A stretch of 64,000 nt of DNA from Acanthochlamys bracteata (lineage: Eukaryota > Streptophyta > Magnoliopsida > Pandanales > Velloziaceae), in the NCBI GenBank assembly GCA_019914995.1, contig CM034127.1:7006001-7070000 (forward strand), given 5' to 3'. The notes under the pieces were generated by a model that made no database searches, was not told the origin of the DNA, and was given only the letters and a program-made list of their open reading frames with translations. Made by a program: the position numbers and the translations under genes. Of the stretch, positions 50,311 through 62,848 are shown piece after piece (positions within the stretch are counted from its first letter, which is position 1; every line of letters begins with the position of its first letter).

Positions 50311-53300
50311 TTCAAAAGGACTCATGTTAGTGTTTTAGTGTATACTTGTGTTATATAAAACTTCGGCCCAATACAACTGGCGCATCCACTGTTTTGCGTG
50401 CTCTCTTGCAAAGCAACATAAGTAATCTCTAGACCGTGATTCACTATCTAAAATTGATCATCAGATTGTGGACGATATGCTGTGCTATGATGTAGCACAG
50501 TGCCTTGCATCTTATGAAGCTCCTACACGGAGCTCAAAAATATAGGATCTGTAGGGTCTCTATCGGATACTATAGAGTTGGTGACACCATGTAGTTGGAT
50601 AGTTTCCTTAGTAAAGGCAGTTGTAACTTGAGCAGTTGTGTATGGACGTCATAAGGGAATAAAATGAACAAACTTAGGAAGACGATCCACCAACACAAAA
50701 ATAACATTTCGGCCTTCCGACAAGGGTAGCCCTTCTATGGAGTCCATAAAAATATCACTCCATGTTCTATCTAGAATTGGCAAAGGCTGAAGCAGTCCTG
50801 CTGGCTTCAATGATAATGACTTTGCTTTTGCACAAGTGATGCACTCCTTGATATAGCGATAAACATCCTTTGAAAGTCCCGACCAATAGAAATGTTGGCT
50901 AATCCTTTTATATGTTCTGACTACCATCCATGCCCTCCAATGGCCTAGTTATGCGTATCAAATAAAAGTTGATGTCTCTATGCCTTGTCAACTGGAATCG
51001 ATAAGCGGCCACTATTACAAAGAAATTCTTGTCTTGGGACAGTCTGGATGCTCATTACTACCTATGACTGTAGAAGACTCTGGACAATTGAGTCGTATAG
51101 TTTTGCTAGCCTTAAATCATCCCATAAGGAAGATTGCAAAACTGATATAGTAGCACATGTAGCTTCCTAACAACGAGACAAGTATCGACAACAACATTTT
51201 CTTTGCCTGCTCTGCAAATGATATGATGACCATATCCCATTATCTTGATAAGCCATTATTGCTAGGCCACTAAACGTTGTTCTATAAAATATGTTAAACT
51301 CAGTTGATCGGTTTGGATGACAAAACGATTACCTAGCAAATACGGGTGCCATTCTAGGCAGCTAACAGTAATGCTAATAGCTCCTTCTCGTAGGTGGACT
51401 TGCTTGCCGTTGTAGGGGATAGTGACTTATTGAAGAATGAAATTGGTCTTCTTCTTGTGACAAGACTACTGCGATACCCCTACCAAAGGCATCCTTGAAG
51501 TCTGCAAGAACTAGCAAAGATAGATGCCATAGCATCCATGAGCTTCAGGAAGGCCTCATTAGCACTTGAAGACTATGAAAAGGAATCGTTCTTCAGTAAC
51601 TCAGTGAGTGGTGCCGCGATATGGCAATAGTCTTTAACAAAGCGTCGGTAGTAACCCGCAAGAAGCCCCTTAGAGTTGTCTGTGAAGTAGGCACATGCCA
51701 AGCCAGCATTGGTTGCACCTTAGATGGGTTAACTAAAATGCCCTCTTTCAAAACCAAATGACCCATGTATTTCGAAGTTTTTTACACCAAATTGGCATTT
51801 CGAAAAACTTGCTTAAAGCTTGTTACTCTATAAAATAGAAAACACTAGTGGCAAGATGTTACAAATGCTCCTACCAACAGGAGCTATAGAAAAGAATGTC
51901 ATAAAAAAAGGCAAGTACAGAGCGTCGAAGAAAAGGCCTAAAGATAGAGTTCATAATAGCTTGGAACGTAGCAGGAGCATTTTTGTCAAGCCAAACGGCA
52001 TTACCTAAAATTCATAATGGCCATCATGTGTCCTAAAAGCAGTCTTATGTGTGTCTTCCTCCATACTCTAACCCGGTGGTACCCTGACTCAAGGTATAAC
52101 TTAGGTGCACCATGCAATTCATCTAAGAGTTTATCTATATTATAGATATAGGAAATTTTGTTTTGAAAGTAATTGCATTTAGGACGGGGTAGTCTTCGCA
52201 AAACTTTCAAGTGCCATCTTTCTTCTTAACTAACAACACAGGTGAAGAAAAAATAGAAGTGCTCGATTTGATTATATCTTGCTCAAGAATCTCTTCGATA
52301 GTCCTTTCAATTTCTACTTTTTGAATGAAAGATTAGCTTAGGACCTAATGTTCGCAAAAGTTGAATCAGGTATCAATGGTATTGCATAATCCATGAAGTG
52401 CTTCGGAGGCAACCCTTTTACTGGCCAAAAAACAGAGGCACACTCTTCCAGCAATGACTGCAAGTAATTAGGTAATGAATTACTGTTTACCAAGGAGTCC
52501 TCAGCAGGAATAATTCTCACAGATCATAGGATGGACGTGTGTGGCTTAAGCATGTCAGCCTGAAAACACGTCTTCTCTTATCCCTTTTAAAACAACCGTT
52601 ATATCTGTCAAGGAGAATTCTATTTCAGATGCGTTCCAGTCACAAATAAACTTGCCTAGACTTGCTAGCCACTAGATTCCCAAAACCAAATACCACCCAG
52701 CGAGAAAAGGTATCCATCCAGTTGCAGGTTAATTCCTTCGATTGCAAGAGGAATATTTTTGTACATTACCTCAATAGAGTGTGTGGTCTTTCGTCAAGCT
52801 CGATGTTAACTGTCCTAACAGGTGTACCATTAAGTTGCAGATGCTTTGCAAGAAGTTATGCAATGAAATTGTGCGTGCTGCCCGAGTTGATGAGGATAAA
52901 GACCTCTTATTAAAATGATTTGTGGACCACTAGACCATGTATAGCACTGAGGGATAAAGTCACATCTTCTTGGAAGTCTTTTGCATCTAATTCCGAGCAA
53001 CAATCCTCCTCACACTCGTTTTCTTCGTGTCTTCTAGTGGAATAAATTTTGGAGCCCCATTTATGTCCTCTCTCATACTTCGCATCTTATATATAAAAAC
53101 ACAATCGTTTAGCCATACTAGTGTTGATAAGACAAGTGGGACGATTTTGACCAACAGTAATGGTAGCATCTAGCAATCCAGTAGACTGGGAGCTATAGAC
53201 TGGGGTACTCAATACTGTTTTAGTGTGTTCTAATCATTGCGATTGAACTAGAAGCGCCTTGATCGGGTTGTGTTGTTGCTCAAGTTCACCTTTTGCTCAA

Positions 53301-54424
53301 AGATTCTCGCCAGTTTAAAGGTTTCTTGCAAACATATTGATCCGCTGGCCATTACATCCATGGCTATGTGCTTGGATAGTCCACCACAGAACTTCCCAAT
53401 GAAGTCCCCCTCTGCTACCGGTGGTAACCTAGCGCGTAGGTCTTCAAAGGCAGCTTGATATTCCGCTACAGAGCTAGTTTGGAGTAGTTGCTTAAGGGCA
53501 AAACTCGAATGTCCAAAGGTTGTATTACCAAACCATTTTATAAGAGCTTCTTTCAGTTGCTCCCATGAAAGATGAGGTCTATCAATTTTATAGTTTTGAT
53601 ACCATCTATCGGCTTCATCTTGGAAATACATCAGAGCAATAGAGATACGTTCGTCCATAGAGGTCCGATAGTATTTGAAGTATTTCCCCACCGAGTAGAT
53701 GCATTTGTAGTCCCATCATTGTTGGAAAATTTGTGCCTATCGTGGCAAGTGGTGCTTGAAATCTCTGGTATTCATAGAGTATTGGTGGTTAGGAATAAGT
53801 AGAAAGGAATTGGCGGACTAAGATTGCTGTCCGAGGGCGGGATTGTGGGATAAGAAGGTATGCTGGTTAGTTTTATGAGGTTGGTGGTTAGTCATAGCTT
53901 CCTCCACTAGAAGATTTTGGGCTTATGGCATCAATACAGTGGAGGTTGTTGTGTTGGTATGATTAGAGATTTGTGATGTTGAAACGTGGTAGCTGGTGAT
54001 GTGAGGAGGTATGCTGTTCTTTGATGAGTTAAGGTTGCTAGTTCAAATATGCACATTGTATGGGGAAGAGGGAAGGTGGTCAGGGGCCTGTTGGTTGAAT
54101 CTGGGTGGGATAAGCTAGTGGGTGAGTGGGTAGAAGGTGCAGTAACTGCCTTAGGAGTGGTTTGTTGTGATTTACCTATTGAATTCACCACACGTTACAT
54201 CTCCGTAAGCTCCGCCGTTAGCTTACTATACAACTTGTAAATTTTGCCGCCGTAATATTGAATTGCTCTCGAAATTATGGTTTTGTCTTGCTATTCATCG
54301 ACAGTTGCGGTTTCGCTGACTAGGGAATTTTAAAAAAGTTTGAATTCGCTATTGTAGAGAAGTGATGGAACTAGGTGACTTGGTTTGCTAGTGTGTTGAT
54401 AGCTTCCATGGCTCTAGTACCAAA

Positions 54425-54650
54425 TGATGGTGATTCAAGTGAACAAGATGAGAAAACAGAAGAAAAACAAGGTAGAATCAGTTGGAACAAGACAGAGAGT
54501 AGAAGAATTTAAGTAGGATTACAAGACAATCAAGTATGCCTCTTCCTGGGTCATGCCCTCTTTATTTATAACATAAGAGATACTCACTAGTTATACAATG
54601 TAAATTCTTCAACAAGGAAGTTTCATTATAAAATAAACTCAAAATCAAGA
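54425..54650 (-). repeat. 5' LTR segment of the gypsy fossil
   Basis: Direct-repeat partner of 50092-50310, adjoining the primer-binding site at its left edge. The LTR may extend right of 54650, but nothing there matches the other copy. Confidence 0.78.
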
Positions 54651-55929
54651 CTCCTTATTTGACCTAAACTCCTAAATGGCATTTGGATGCCAAGAATTGG
54701 GGCCCAGGTCACCATTTGAAAGGTGAGCCGAAATAGTGTTTTGGCGTTAAGGATACCACTCAAATAGTGTCATGGCTACCATAAGCTGCTTCCAGCTCTT
54801 AGACTTGAATCGAGTGCCTAGGTGTGGTGCTACTTCCCCGTGGATCTCTGGTCATGCATTTTGGGCACCTCTCACACCTGTCTGACGGTCCCCGGATCCG
54901 ATGAGACCTTTCGGTAAGTTTTGCCAGTACTTGATCCTTGACTGGTTCATGCATCTCTATGTTTTCTTCTCTTTCTTGTCAACAACAGAATGCTTTAGTC
55001 TTTATCGATGATCATCCCTCTCTGTTTCTGCAATTGTAACAAGCTATGGTAAGAAATATGTAAAGCATAGGCCCCATTTGGGATTGCTTAATAGGGATTT
55101 ATAAGGTTTTCCCATTTGTCATTAGTTGCTCATTTGAGATCACTTATTTATGATTGTTCAGTGATGATGCCTCAGAGCAATCACAAACCATAAACCTCAA
55201 ACTCTAATGCTTATTTATGAATCATTGTCTTCTCCAACAGACCCAGGTTGACCACGAAAAAACTATTCTCACACCATCTTTATGCAATCAGATAACGGAA
55301 TGCTTGTCGATCCCTTGACATGGTTGCCATGGGTTCCTAGCATCGTCTTGCTGAATACCATTTACCATGCTGAATATAAGAATACTAACTTAGGATCTAA
55401 CACTGCAAGGTAAGTTGTATAGCGTAAGTATAAGCTTGTGCTCATTAACATAGAAGGTTAGAAGTTCACGCTTATTTCATTCTTGAAGGATGAGGAATAG
55501 ATTCCAGAGGGAGTGACTTTTGCATCTAACTTGTAATTTCCATGACTAATAAACTTCTTTTCCTACTATTAAAAGAGAAACATTTTGTGTATTTTAAATT
55601 TTGCGTCATATATTAATATTAGATGGTAACTAGTTATCTATATGGAGATACCCATAAGCGCTAGTAGCATAAAGTTATGCCTCTAGTCTTGTACAAATGT
55701 GTTAGACATTTTATTACTATTATAAATCTAATATAAATAATTTATATTTACTAGTAGTATATAATTTGTAGTATAAAAACTCTATGTATTAGTTTTATAC
55801 TTGAAGTACAAAATGCAGTATAAACTTGAACTACATATAGTAGTACACTAAACCATGTACCAAACCTTATAGTCATTGCTTAGCAGGACATTTAAGAGAA
55901 AAGTTTCTCTAACAAACATCAAGAACCAG
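54651..55929. other. Non-coding or decayed repeat sequence
   Basis: No gene is supported. A GC-richer part at 54700-54920 may be outer LTR of the gypsy fossil. At 55070 a GGCCCCATTTGGGATTGCTTA word matches the left end of the Tourist-like MITEs, without a clear right end (core word GGCCCCATTTGGGATTGCTT). Confidence 0.35.
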
Positions 55930-57165
55930 CATGATGCATTGCAGGAGGATAACAACCCGCAAAGAACTCGTTGCACGAGGCATCCAACAAAGAAGTGCCT
56001 CTCTTGCCCGAGATGCAGACAATAAGTCAAGAACATGCTTAACAATGCACCATCCGGTGTAGCAGAATAATTGAGCTCTATTAGGACTCTAGTATTTCAA
56101 TTGTGTTGAAATTTGTTTTAATTCTTAGGAAGAGTTCTCTTAGAAAAGAATTCTTATTTAGCTGTTTAGTTAGAATTCAAATAGGAAGGAGGATTCTTTG
56201 GCTAGTTATAAATAATCCCTTATATGTTAAATCAAGCATACAGAAGAACAATGAAGTTTATTTTTATTTTCTTAGGTTAGCTACATATCAAGTTCTTAGT
56301 AGTTTATTTTACCAAGTGCAACATTCAGTGCCAGAGCATCGATCCTATGGACAGCACCGCGGCTGATTCACCGACTTCTCCTACTTCTCCGATGCCCACA
56401 TCAACCATTAATGCTGTGAATTTTTGCTAGTTCCCACCACCCCTATCAACCCCACTACCGAACCGAGCCTTCATGACAAACTCAACCACTTGATGACTCT
56501 CTTCGCACAATGACGACAAAAATTTGAGAACAACGTCATGAGCTGCGTGAGATGCAATAACAAGATTGTTCCTTAGAAATATCCTTTGCAACTCTCGCTT
56601 TCAACCCAACACAACCCACCACTACACCTTTGCTGACCACTACCTCTATCCTACCTATGCAGATAAGAACTACTGCTCCAATATCGGACTACCCACAGTT
56701 GCGTGTACCTGAGACACCACTTGCATTTGGGTAAAATAAACTACTAAGAGCTTGATATGTAGCTAATCTAAGAAAAGAAAAATAAACTTCGTTGTTCTTC
56801 TGTATGCTTGATTTAACATATAAGGGATTATTTATAACCAGTTGAAGAGTCATCGTCCCTATTAGAACTCTAACTAAATAGCTAGCTAAATAAGTGTTCT
56901 TTTTCTAAGAGAACTTTTCTAAGAATTAAAATAGAGAACTCTTCGTAAGAATAAACACAAACTTCAACACAATTGAAAATACTAGAGTCCTAACAAAACT
57001 TAATTATTCTCCTCTACCAAGTGGTGCATTATTAAGCATGTTATGGAATCCTTACTGTATGTATCCTGGCAAGAGAGGCACTTCTTTGCTAGATGCCTCG
57101 TGCGACAAGATCTTTGCGGGTTGTTATCCTCTTGCAATGCATCACAACAATTTTTAAAGAAATGG
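55930..57165. mobile_element. Two related LTR segments in head-to-head orientation
   Basis: The left arm (about 55930-56330, +) and right arm (about 57165-56715, -) are inverted copies of one another. They share GATGCATTGCA(G/A)GAGGATA, AAGAAGTGCCTCTCTTGCC, TAGGACTCTAGTATTT and TAGTTATAAATAATCCCTTA-like blocks. Each has a short internal end before a TGTTAGGACTC-like LTR start. The left LTR is followed by a primer-site-like TGCCAGAGCATCG (56329-56341) and a proline/threonine-rich gag-like remnant. The layout is that of a rearranged, broken LTR element; the family is not determined. Confidence 0.65.
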
Positions 57166-57371
57166 TAACAAGGAGAAGAAGGGAACACTTTAAGGATACA
57201 ACTCTAATACCTTTTACAAGCACATTTGAAGTACAAAAACTCCTATGAGTACATCCACCTCTCTCTGCTATCTCAAGTCACTTACAAAGTAATAATGGTA
57301 TACTTGAGAAGGGTGCAGAAAAGAAATGCACAAAATTTCTCTTCCGTGCAAAACTAAAGCATGTCTTCATC

Positions 57372-57440
57372 ATATGCTATATCTTACTTGTAAAGATTGC
57401 CTTCCAATATGCTATATCTTACTTGTAAAGATTGCCTTGC
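57372..57440. repeat. Tandem duplication of a 35-bp unit
   Basis: Two near-identical copies of a 35-bp unit starting ATATGCTATATCTTACTTG lie head to tail, which suggests recent slippage or unequal exchange. Confidence 0.85.
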
Positions 57441-57990
57441 AAATTCTGACTCAGAATCAATAGTCACGTTACGATCAACATCCATGGCCCAAGCGAATTT
57501 CGCAATAAGTGACTTGTTGAAAATCTTATCAAATAAATTTTGCAATACATGTGTTAAAAACCATTAATATTTATAAAAAAATAATAAATTAAATAAATTT
57601 TGGAAATAAATCGAAGTAAAAAAATTTTAACAAAAAGAAATTAGTTATTTAATATACAAACTGATCATATAATAAAATATATGAATTATAAATTTTTATA
57701 ATAAAATTAAGTAAATATAAAAGAAATATATAAAGTACAAATTTTTATAATAAAATATAACATCTACTAATTTCTTAAAGTTTTTAATTTTTTTTAAATA
57801 GAAAATAATAATACAAATTAAAGTTTAATCTTAATTTTTATTACACTATTTTTTAGTGTAAGATTTTAATTTATAAATAGTATTTTTCAAAATAAAGTAC
57901 CTTATCTTCTTTAATCTTAATACAAATTACAAATAAATAAATTAAAAGTTTTTTGAACTTTTAACTCCATTTATCTCTATTCACCTCTAA
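57441..57990. other. AT-rich non-coding sequence
   Basis: Very AT-rich; no gene or named repeat. Confidence 0.4.
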
Positions 57991-60582
57991 GGATCTGTTT
58001 GGATATAAGAGTAATAATAAGAGCAAGATTAAATAAGAGTAGATTATTTAGGTGGATACGAGAGTAAAAATAATAAATTATCTCCTCTTGTTGGATATAT
58101 TAAGAGTAATAAAGTGTAAATAATTAATCTTGTTTGGTAACGGAGAGTAAATAAGAGTAATTTTATAAAATGCTAAAACATCATTTTATATTTTTTGGTT
58201 AAGTAACGCTGATTTTTAGATTTTGAGATGCTTAGCTATATAAGTTGTGAAGAAAATAAATAAACTAAAGTAGAATTTTGTGTTTTGCCACTTTGATTTA
58301 GTTAGGTAATATCAATAATAATACGAAAAAATTCAGTAGAAAAGGTGGATATTTTTAATTTTCTGTTCTAATATAAATAAAAACTGAAGAAATTTTTTTC
58401 AACTGCCTAAGTAACTGGAAAAATTAGAACATCATATTTTCTACTAAAGCAATGGGATTTTTTAGCTGTCTAAGCAATTAGGTCGATACATCGTACTTCC
58501 AATGTTCTATTCTTAATAATTAGAACAATCCAAAAATACTATAAATTAATAAACAATTAGAACAACTACATAGTCAGAACATTGCTAAATACATCAGTGT
58601 ATACATCATAACAATAATACATATACAAAGAAAGTGAAGATTCAAAATTCGAATGCCATTTGAAGTAGTTCTCAATATCTTGAATGGCACCATCTTAAAC
58701 TTGCAACCTGCACCAAAGAAAAATTAAGATTCACTTTTGACTGCATTGCTAATAAAGAAGATGACATATTGTAGAAGAGGTATGATAATATTTTCTAGAC
58801 TGCATTGCTAACTTACGAAGCCATTAAGGGATGAGATAGCATTGCTAACTTCCTCATCAGTACTGTAGGTCACAAATATGCAATAGGATGCACTCAAAAA
58901 TTTGTTTTTGCTATTAATACATATATATTAAAGATAAAGCACTCTCCAAACAATGTGTCTTCCAACTCTAAATCATAACAGATTTGATAATTTGTTCAAC
59001 AAGAATAGCTAAGAAAGCCAAATATGGTAGTAGCAAATTGTATTCATGGTGCTCATCATAGTTAAAATAATTAGCAACCAACCTATGTTTAACTTTAGAT
59101 AATCAACAACCAGTCCAACTTGGACTTGTTTATACACCAAAGATCAAAAGAAAACATGTGGTAGTCTTGCAACTTTGATGGCACTGACCAGTAGATGTGT
59201 GCTGTAACATCATTGAATGGCAAAGTGCATATTAACCTGACAACACAAGAGTGTCCAATTAAGTAAATAGAACCTAATTGTTTTAACAAACAAGAAAGCC
59301 AAGCAAGTACTATTTAAACATTATTTGTCAAAAGAGGAGACTTGAACCAGTTAGTAGAAAGTTTACTTACCAATATTTGAAGTGAGCCTCAAAGTTTTTA
59401 GGAGCACACCCTTTATTGATAGCCAGTTTTTGTTGTCCATAGATATCCGCTATGTCCATTTCAGCTAGTAAGAGATTAATAGCTTTATTTAACTGCCTAT
59501 GCATCCTGAAGAAACAAAACGTCTTTAGTAACTGGTCTAGTAAAAATAAATAAGTATTTTGACATTAAATACAGTGAGCTTTGGCAAATGGTTGTTTCAA
59601 AAATTACCCAAAAAATTAGACTATTATTATCATGTCAAAAGATCATGGAGACATGTATTGTGTCAAAAAATAAGAAGAGAAAAACAATAATCCAAAGAAA
59701 TGTTCATACGCCCGTAGCCGTATAATTCATCCATCACTAATAATTAATAGCATTTACATTCTCCTTCATTCTTTCGCATGACTTTATTGTAAGAGTTCGT
59801 CAAAGAATTTGTTTGACAACACCACAGTAAGGTTCATTGCCCCTATTCTTAGTAACATAATGCGCAACAATAGCATAAGGACTTATATTTTATAGATATA
59901 TCATCAATTAATTTAATTACTCTTTAGAAAACTTAGTAATTAAATGAACTAACTACAAGCAAAATAATCACTCCCAACAGCAAGATAACTCAGTTTTTCA
60001 TCCAAAATTGGCATGATTAGAGGAATCTAAAAGAAGTTAGAACAATCAGTTACTCAATTACAACTAAAACGATAAACGAAAAAAGGAAGTAGTACTTAAT
60101 GATTAATGCACAACCAAGGTTAATCCAAATTAGAAATTCGACGAAATCCAAAAAATCACACAATTTTAGAAATTGAACTCAACGAAATTAATTCGAAATG
60201 GAAGAAGGGATAAAAAAGAGAGGCGAAAACGAAATGGAACAAAGTTCCAGAACGTACCTCGATCGACGACGACGAGGCAGCGAGGAGCAGCAAATGAAAG
60301 AAAGAGTTGAACAATTTCATTAAGAAGAAATCGGTGAAAGTGTGTAAATTCAATGAACTAACATTGACAAGATAGAAACTTTAAAAAATTTATAATAGTA
60401 AGATTACTCTTCATTTGATTACACTTCACATTGAGGTGTAACGAATTATTTCCCAATTGAGATTAACGGAAAGTAAAATTTTCCCATTCATTTTATAAAT
60501 TTATGACCAAATAAAAACAATAAGGAATAGTTAAGTCACTTACTTTTAATTATTTTTCATTATTCTCAATTCAAACAGAGCT
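57991..60582 (-). mobile_element. PIF/Harbinger-type element with TAA target duplication
   Basis: The left end reads GGATCTGTTTGGATATAAGA and the right end, reversed, AGCTCTGTTTGAATTGAGAA. The third to eleventh bases agree and AGTAATAAT/GAATAATG blocks follow. Both sides carry TAA (57988-57990 and 60583-60585), the Harbinger target. Minus-strand interior sequence looks gene-like: a leader ending CGTCGTCGATCGAG|GTACG at about 60257, and an exon at about 59390-59510 with a CAG acceptor reading MHRQLNKAINLLLAEMDIAD and ending ...KNFEAHFKYW before GTAAG. No DDE transposase or clear Myb/SANT core is seen, so it is probably non-autonomous. It ends about 270 bp upstream of the PP1 start codon. Confidence 0.72.
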
Positions 60583-60585
60583 TAA

Positions 60586-60850
60586 CAGGGATTAGACGCA
60601 TAGGGGTGAGGTGACAAGCTACCACTGTTTGTGTGCATCTATCACGCCGATTCCACCCGATTTCCACACGTCTCCTCGATCTCCAGCCCCCAAAGTTCAA
60701 AACACCAAAATAGAAGCTCTCTCTCTCTCTCTCTCGCTGTATCAAAGAAAGAGCAGCAGCGAGAAGAGAGAGGGATTTCTTTTCTCCAAACAAGAATCTC
60801 TAATTTGAATGTTGGATAATCTCTATTACCAAACCTAGAGTTGATTGATA
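60586..60850 (+). promoter_or_regulatory. Probable 5' leader/promoter of the PP1 gene
   Basis: The stretch between the Harbinger element and the ATG is less AT-rich and contains a pyrimidine run of CT dinucleotides at 60716-60735, common in plant leaders. A 62-codon upstream ORF (60631-60819) could be translated if the transcript starts before it. The transcription start is not defined by the sequence. Confidence 0.45.
60716..60735 (+). repeat. (CT)n microsatellite
   Basis: Ten CT dinucleotides upstream of the PP1 start codon. Confidence 0.9.
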
Positions 60851-61132
60851 ATGGATCAAGCTTTGTTAGATGATATAATCCGGCGATTGATTGAGATCAG
60901 GAATGCTCGCCCAGGGAAACAGGTGATTGGTATATTTACTAATTAAATCAATTATCTTTGTCTTCGGAGTTGATTGGGAAATTTTGGGATTGTGAAGTCT
61001 TTTTGGCGCATTTTTGGGGGAAGCAGGTGCGGTTGTCGGAGTCGGAGATTAAGCAGCTGTGTATGGTCTCCAAGGATATATTCATGCAGCAGCCCAACCT
61101 CCTCGAGCTAGAAGCGCCCATCAAGATTTGCG
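60851..61132 (+). CDS. TOPP: Serine/threonine phosphatase PP1 catalytic subunit, first two exons
   Basis: Exon 1 (60851-60922) encodes [20 protein letters not shown] followed by PGKQ and ends CAG|GTGATT. Exon 2 (61027-61132) follows GAAGCAG and encodes [35 protein letters not shown] and the first base of the next glycine codon, ending G|GTGAG. This is the N-terminal 60 residues of a plant type-one phosphatase, just before the metal-binding GDIHGQ motif, which must lie in exon 3. Exon 3 was not found up to 64000, so intron 2 exceeds 2.8 kb. PP1 dephosphorylates many nuclear and cytosolic proteins through regulatory partners. No damage is seen. The active-site part lies outside the window, so integrity of the whole gene cannot be judged. 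Confidence 0.92.
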
Positions 61133-62848
61133 GTGAGTATTATGCTATCCTATCCCTTGTTTGCATTTCTTTGTTTTGCTGAGCTTGATGCTTGATTTTT
61201 GCTGTTTGGAAAGTACTTTTTCTGAGCCAGCTTTTTTGAACTGTTTAGGAAGTGCTTTTTCTAAGCCAGCTTTTTTGAACTGTTTGGGAAGTGCTTTCTT
61301 GAACCAGTTTTTTGTTGGAGAAAATGCGAAAATTTGTAGCTTTTATGGTTCTTAGAAGGAATTTTAAGACTTGGTCTAGGATTCTCAACCACAATCTGTT
61401 TGGTGGTGTCTTTCTTTCTGTATTGAAGATTGAATATTGGTACCTGGATTAGTTCAAGTTTCTATACACAGGAATTGCCAACATTGGTACCCTTGGATTC
61501 ATGAAGTTTAGACATTAAATGGTACACTAGAGTCCTATGGGTTTGTCTCTTACTGTGTTATGGAAAGATTGGATTTTATTGTTGGAGTGTGTATTAAACA
61601 GGTGTCAATGAGAATGAATTTTCAGCATTAGCAGCATAGCCATGAAGAGTTACCTAAAGAAGTATATGCTGCCTATGATTTGAAATAAAAAAGTTAATAT
61701 TACTGCTACTAGCTTTCCTTCAACAGTGAATACCATGTGATCTATATAGCAAGGTGAACCTGCGGTAGATTCCCTGCAATAGGTGATAGCTGTTTTGCAG
61801 TGGCTTATTGGTTAATGGATTAGGACAAATGTTTATGTTTGCACTGGTACCCTTGTCCTAAAGAACACTACTATGGGAATATCCTCATGTACTTCTTTAT
61901 TGTCCACCTTTTTTTTGTGGTACTGTTGGGATGAGTTGAGAGGCATGCATTATGATAAGTGTTTGAAGATGAGTGGTGGGTTAGAAAGAGGTGCAAACAA
62001 GAGGGTAGCATAGTATTAATGGGTGCTAAACTGACTTTGGCTAGGAGACTGCAAAATCTTTCTTGGATTCCACATTCTGATGCATCTTTGAAGTTACACT
62101 ATAGGTTTCAAAACAAAACCCACTTATATACCACTCTATCATAAGAGATGATAATGCTGTATAAGGCTTCTAACCTAAGAAACCTGTTTACTGAAGGTTT
62201 AGTGAGCTAATCACCAAACAGAAAACTTTTGACAATTTAGTGGTTTCTAATTCAAGACAAGCTCTATTGTTTTTTCATCTTATGCTAGGTTTTGATCTTC
62301 ATCTATAACTCTAAAGTATTATATTGTTGACAAGAATACAAAGCTTTACTTGACCTCTTATATCATCCTGTAAGCCACTTTTGATTGTCATGCTATTTGT
62401 GGCTTAGAATTCTTGTAAGTTCTTGGAAATATCCATTTTGTAGTGCTTAAACTTTCAAGATGATGTCATAAGCTATTGTTAAAAAGTGTAGGTAATTGTT
62501 TGTCAAAAGTTGTTACAAAAATTAATTTGTTTGGTGAAACACTATTGAAGCTATTGTGTTTATATTGAGAAGTAACTGAAATTTATACTTAATCGTGAAA
62601 TGCTACTAAATTAGAAAGATTAGTTAGCTATTGTTGGGTAAAAGTAGACAAAACTAATATACACCACTTTCAAAATGTTTCAATTAGTCTTATGGGTAAT
62701 TACATTCGAACCCTTGGACCGGCTTGTCATAAGATTTGACCACCCTAACAGTTTTAGTTATGGGTTTACCATATTGATCACTAGATTCATAACTACTTAC
62801 CCTTCCGTTTAGTGCAGATGGCTATTTTACCTTTTGACCGAGTTTTAA
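61133..62848 (+). other. PP1 intron 2, first part
   Basis: Non-coding intron sequence. It contains the 39-bp tandem repeat described separately; ORFs at 61161-61355 and 61959-62144 are incidental. Confidence 0.6.
61211..61312. repeat. 39-bp tandem repeat in PP1 intron 2
   Basis: Units start at 61211, 61250 and 61289 with AAGTGCTTTTTCT followed by GAGCCAGCTTTTTTGAACTG. The first two are full and the third is partial. Because 39 is divisible by three, the array stays open in one frame, which is a coincidence of period, not evidence of coding. Confidence 0.85.

Larger units (their letters stand above)
50092..54650 (-). mobile_element. Ty3/gypsy LTR retrotransposon fossil
   Basis: A minus-strand element. 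Parts from right to left: 5' LTR from about 54650 to 54425, a tRNA-Met-like primer site (TTGGTACTAGAGCC) next to it, gag with a Retrotrans_gag motif (YFQDEADRWYQNY, about 53.25-53.7 kb), and protease and reverse transcriptase (about 51.3-53.0 kb; LDELHGAPKLY). An integrase zinc finger and core follow (about 50.35-50.93 kb; HFYWSGLSKDVYRYIKECIT), then the 3' LTR segment at 50092-50310. There are numerous breaks and the 3' part of the coding region is missing, so it is old and dead. Confidence 0.85.
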
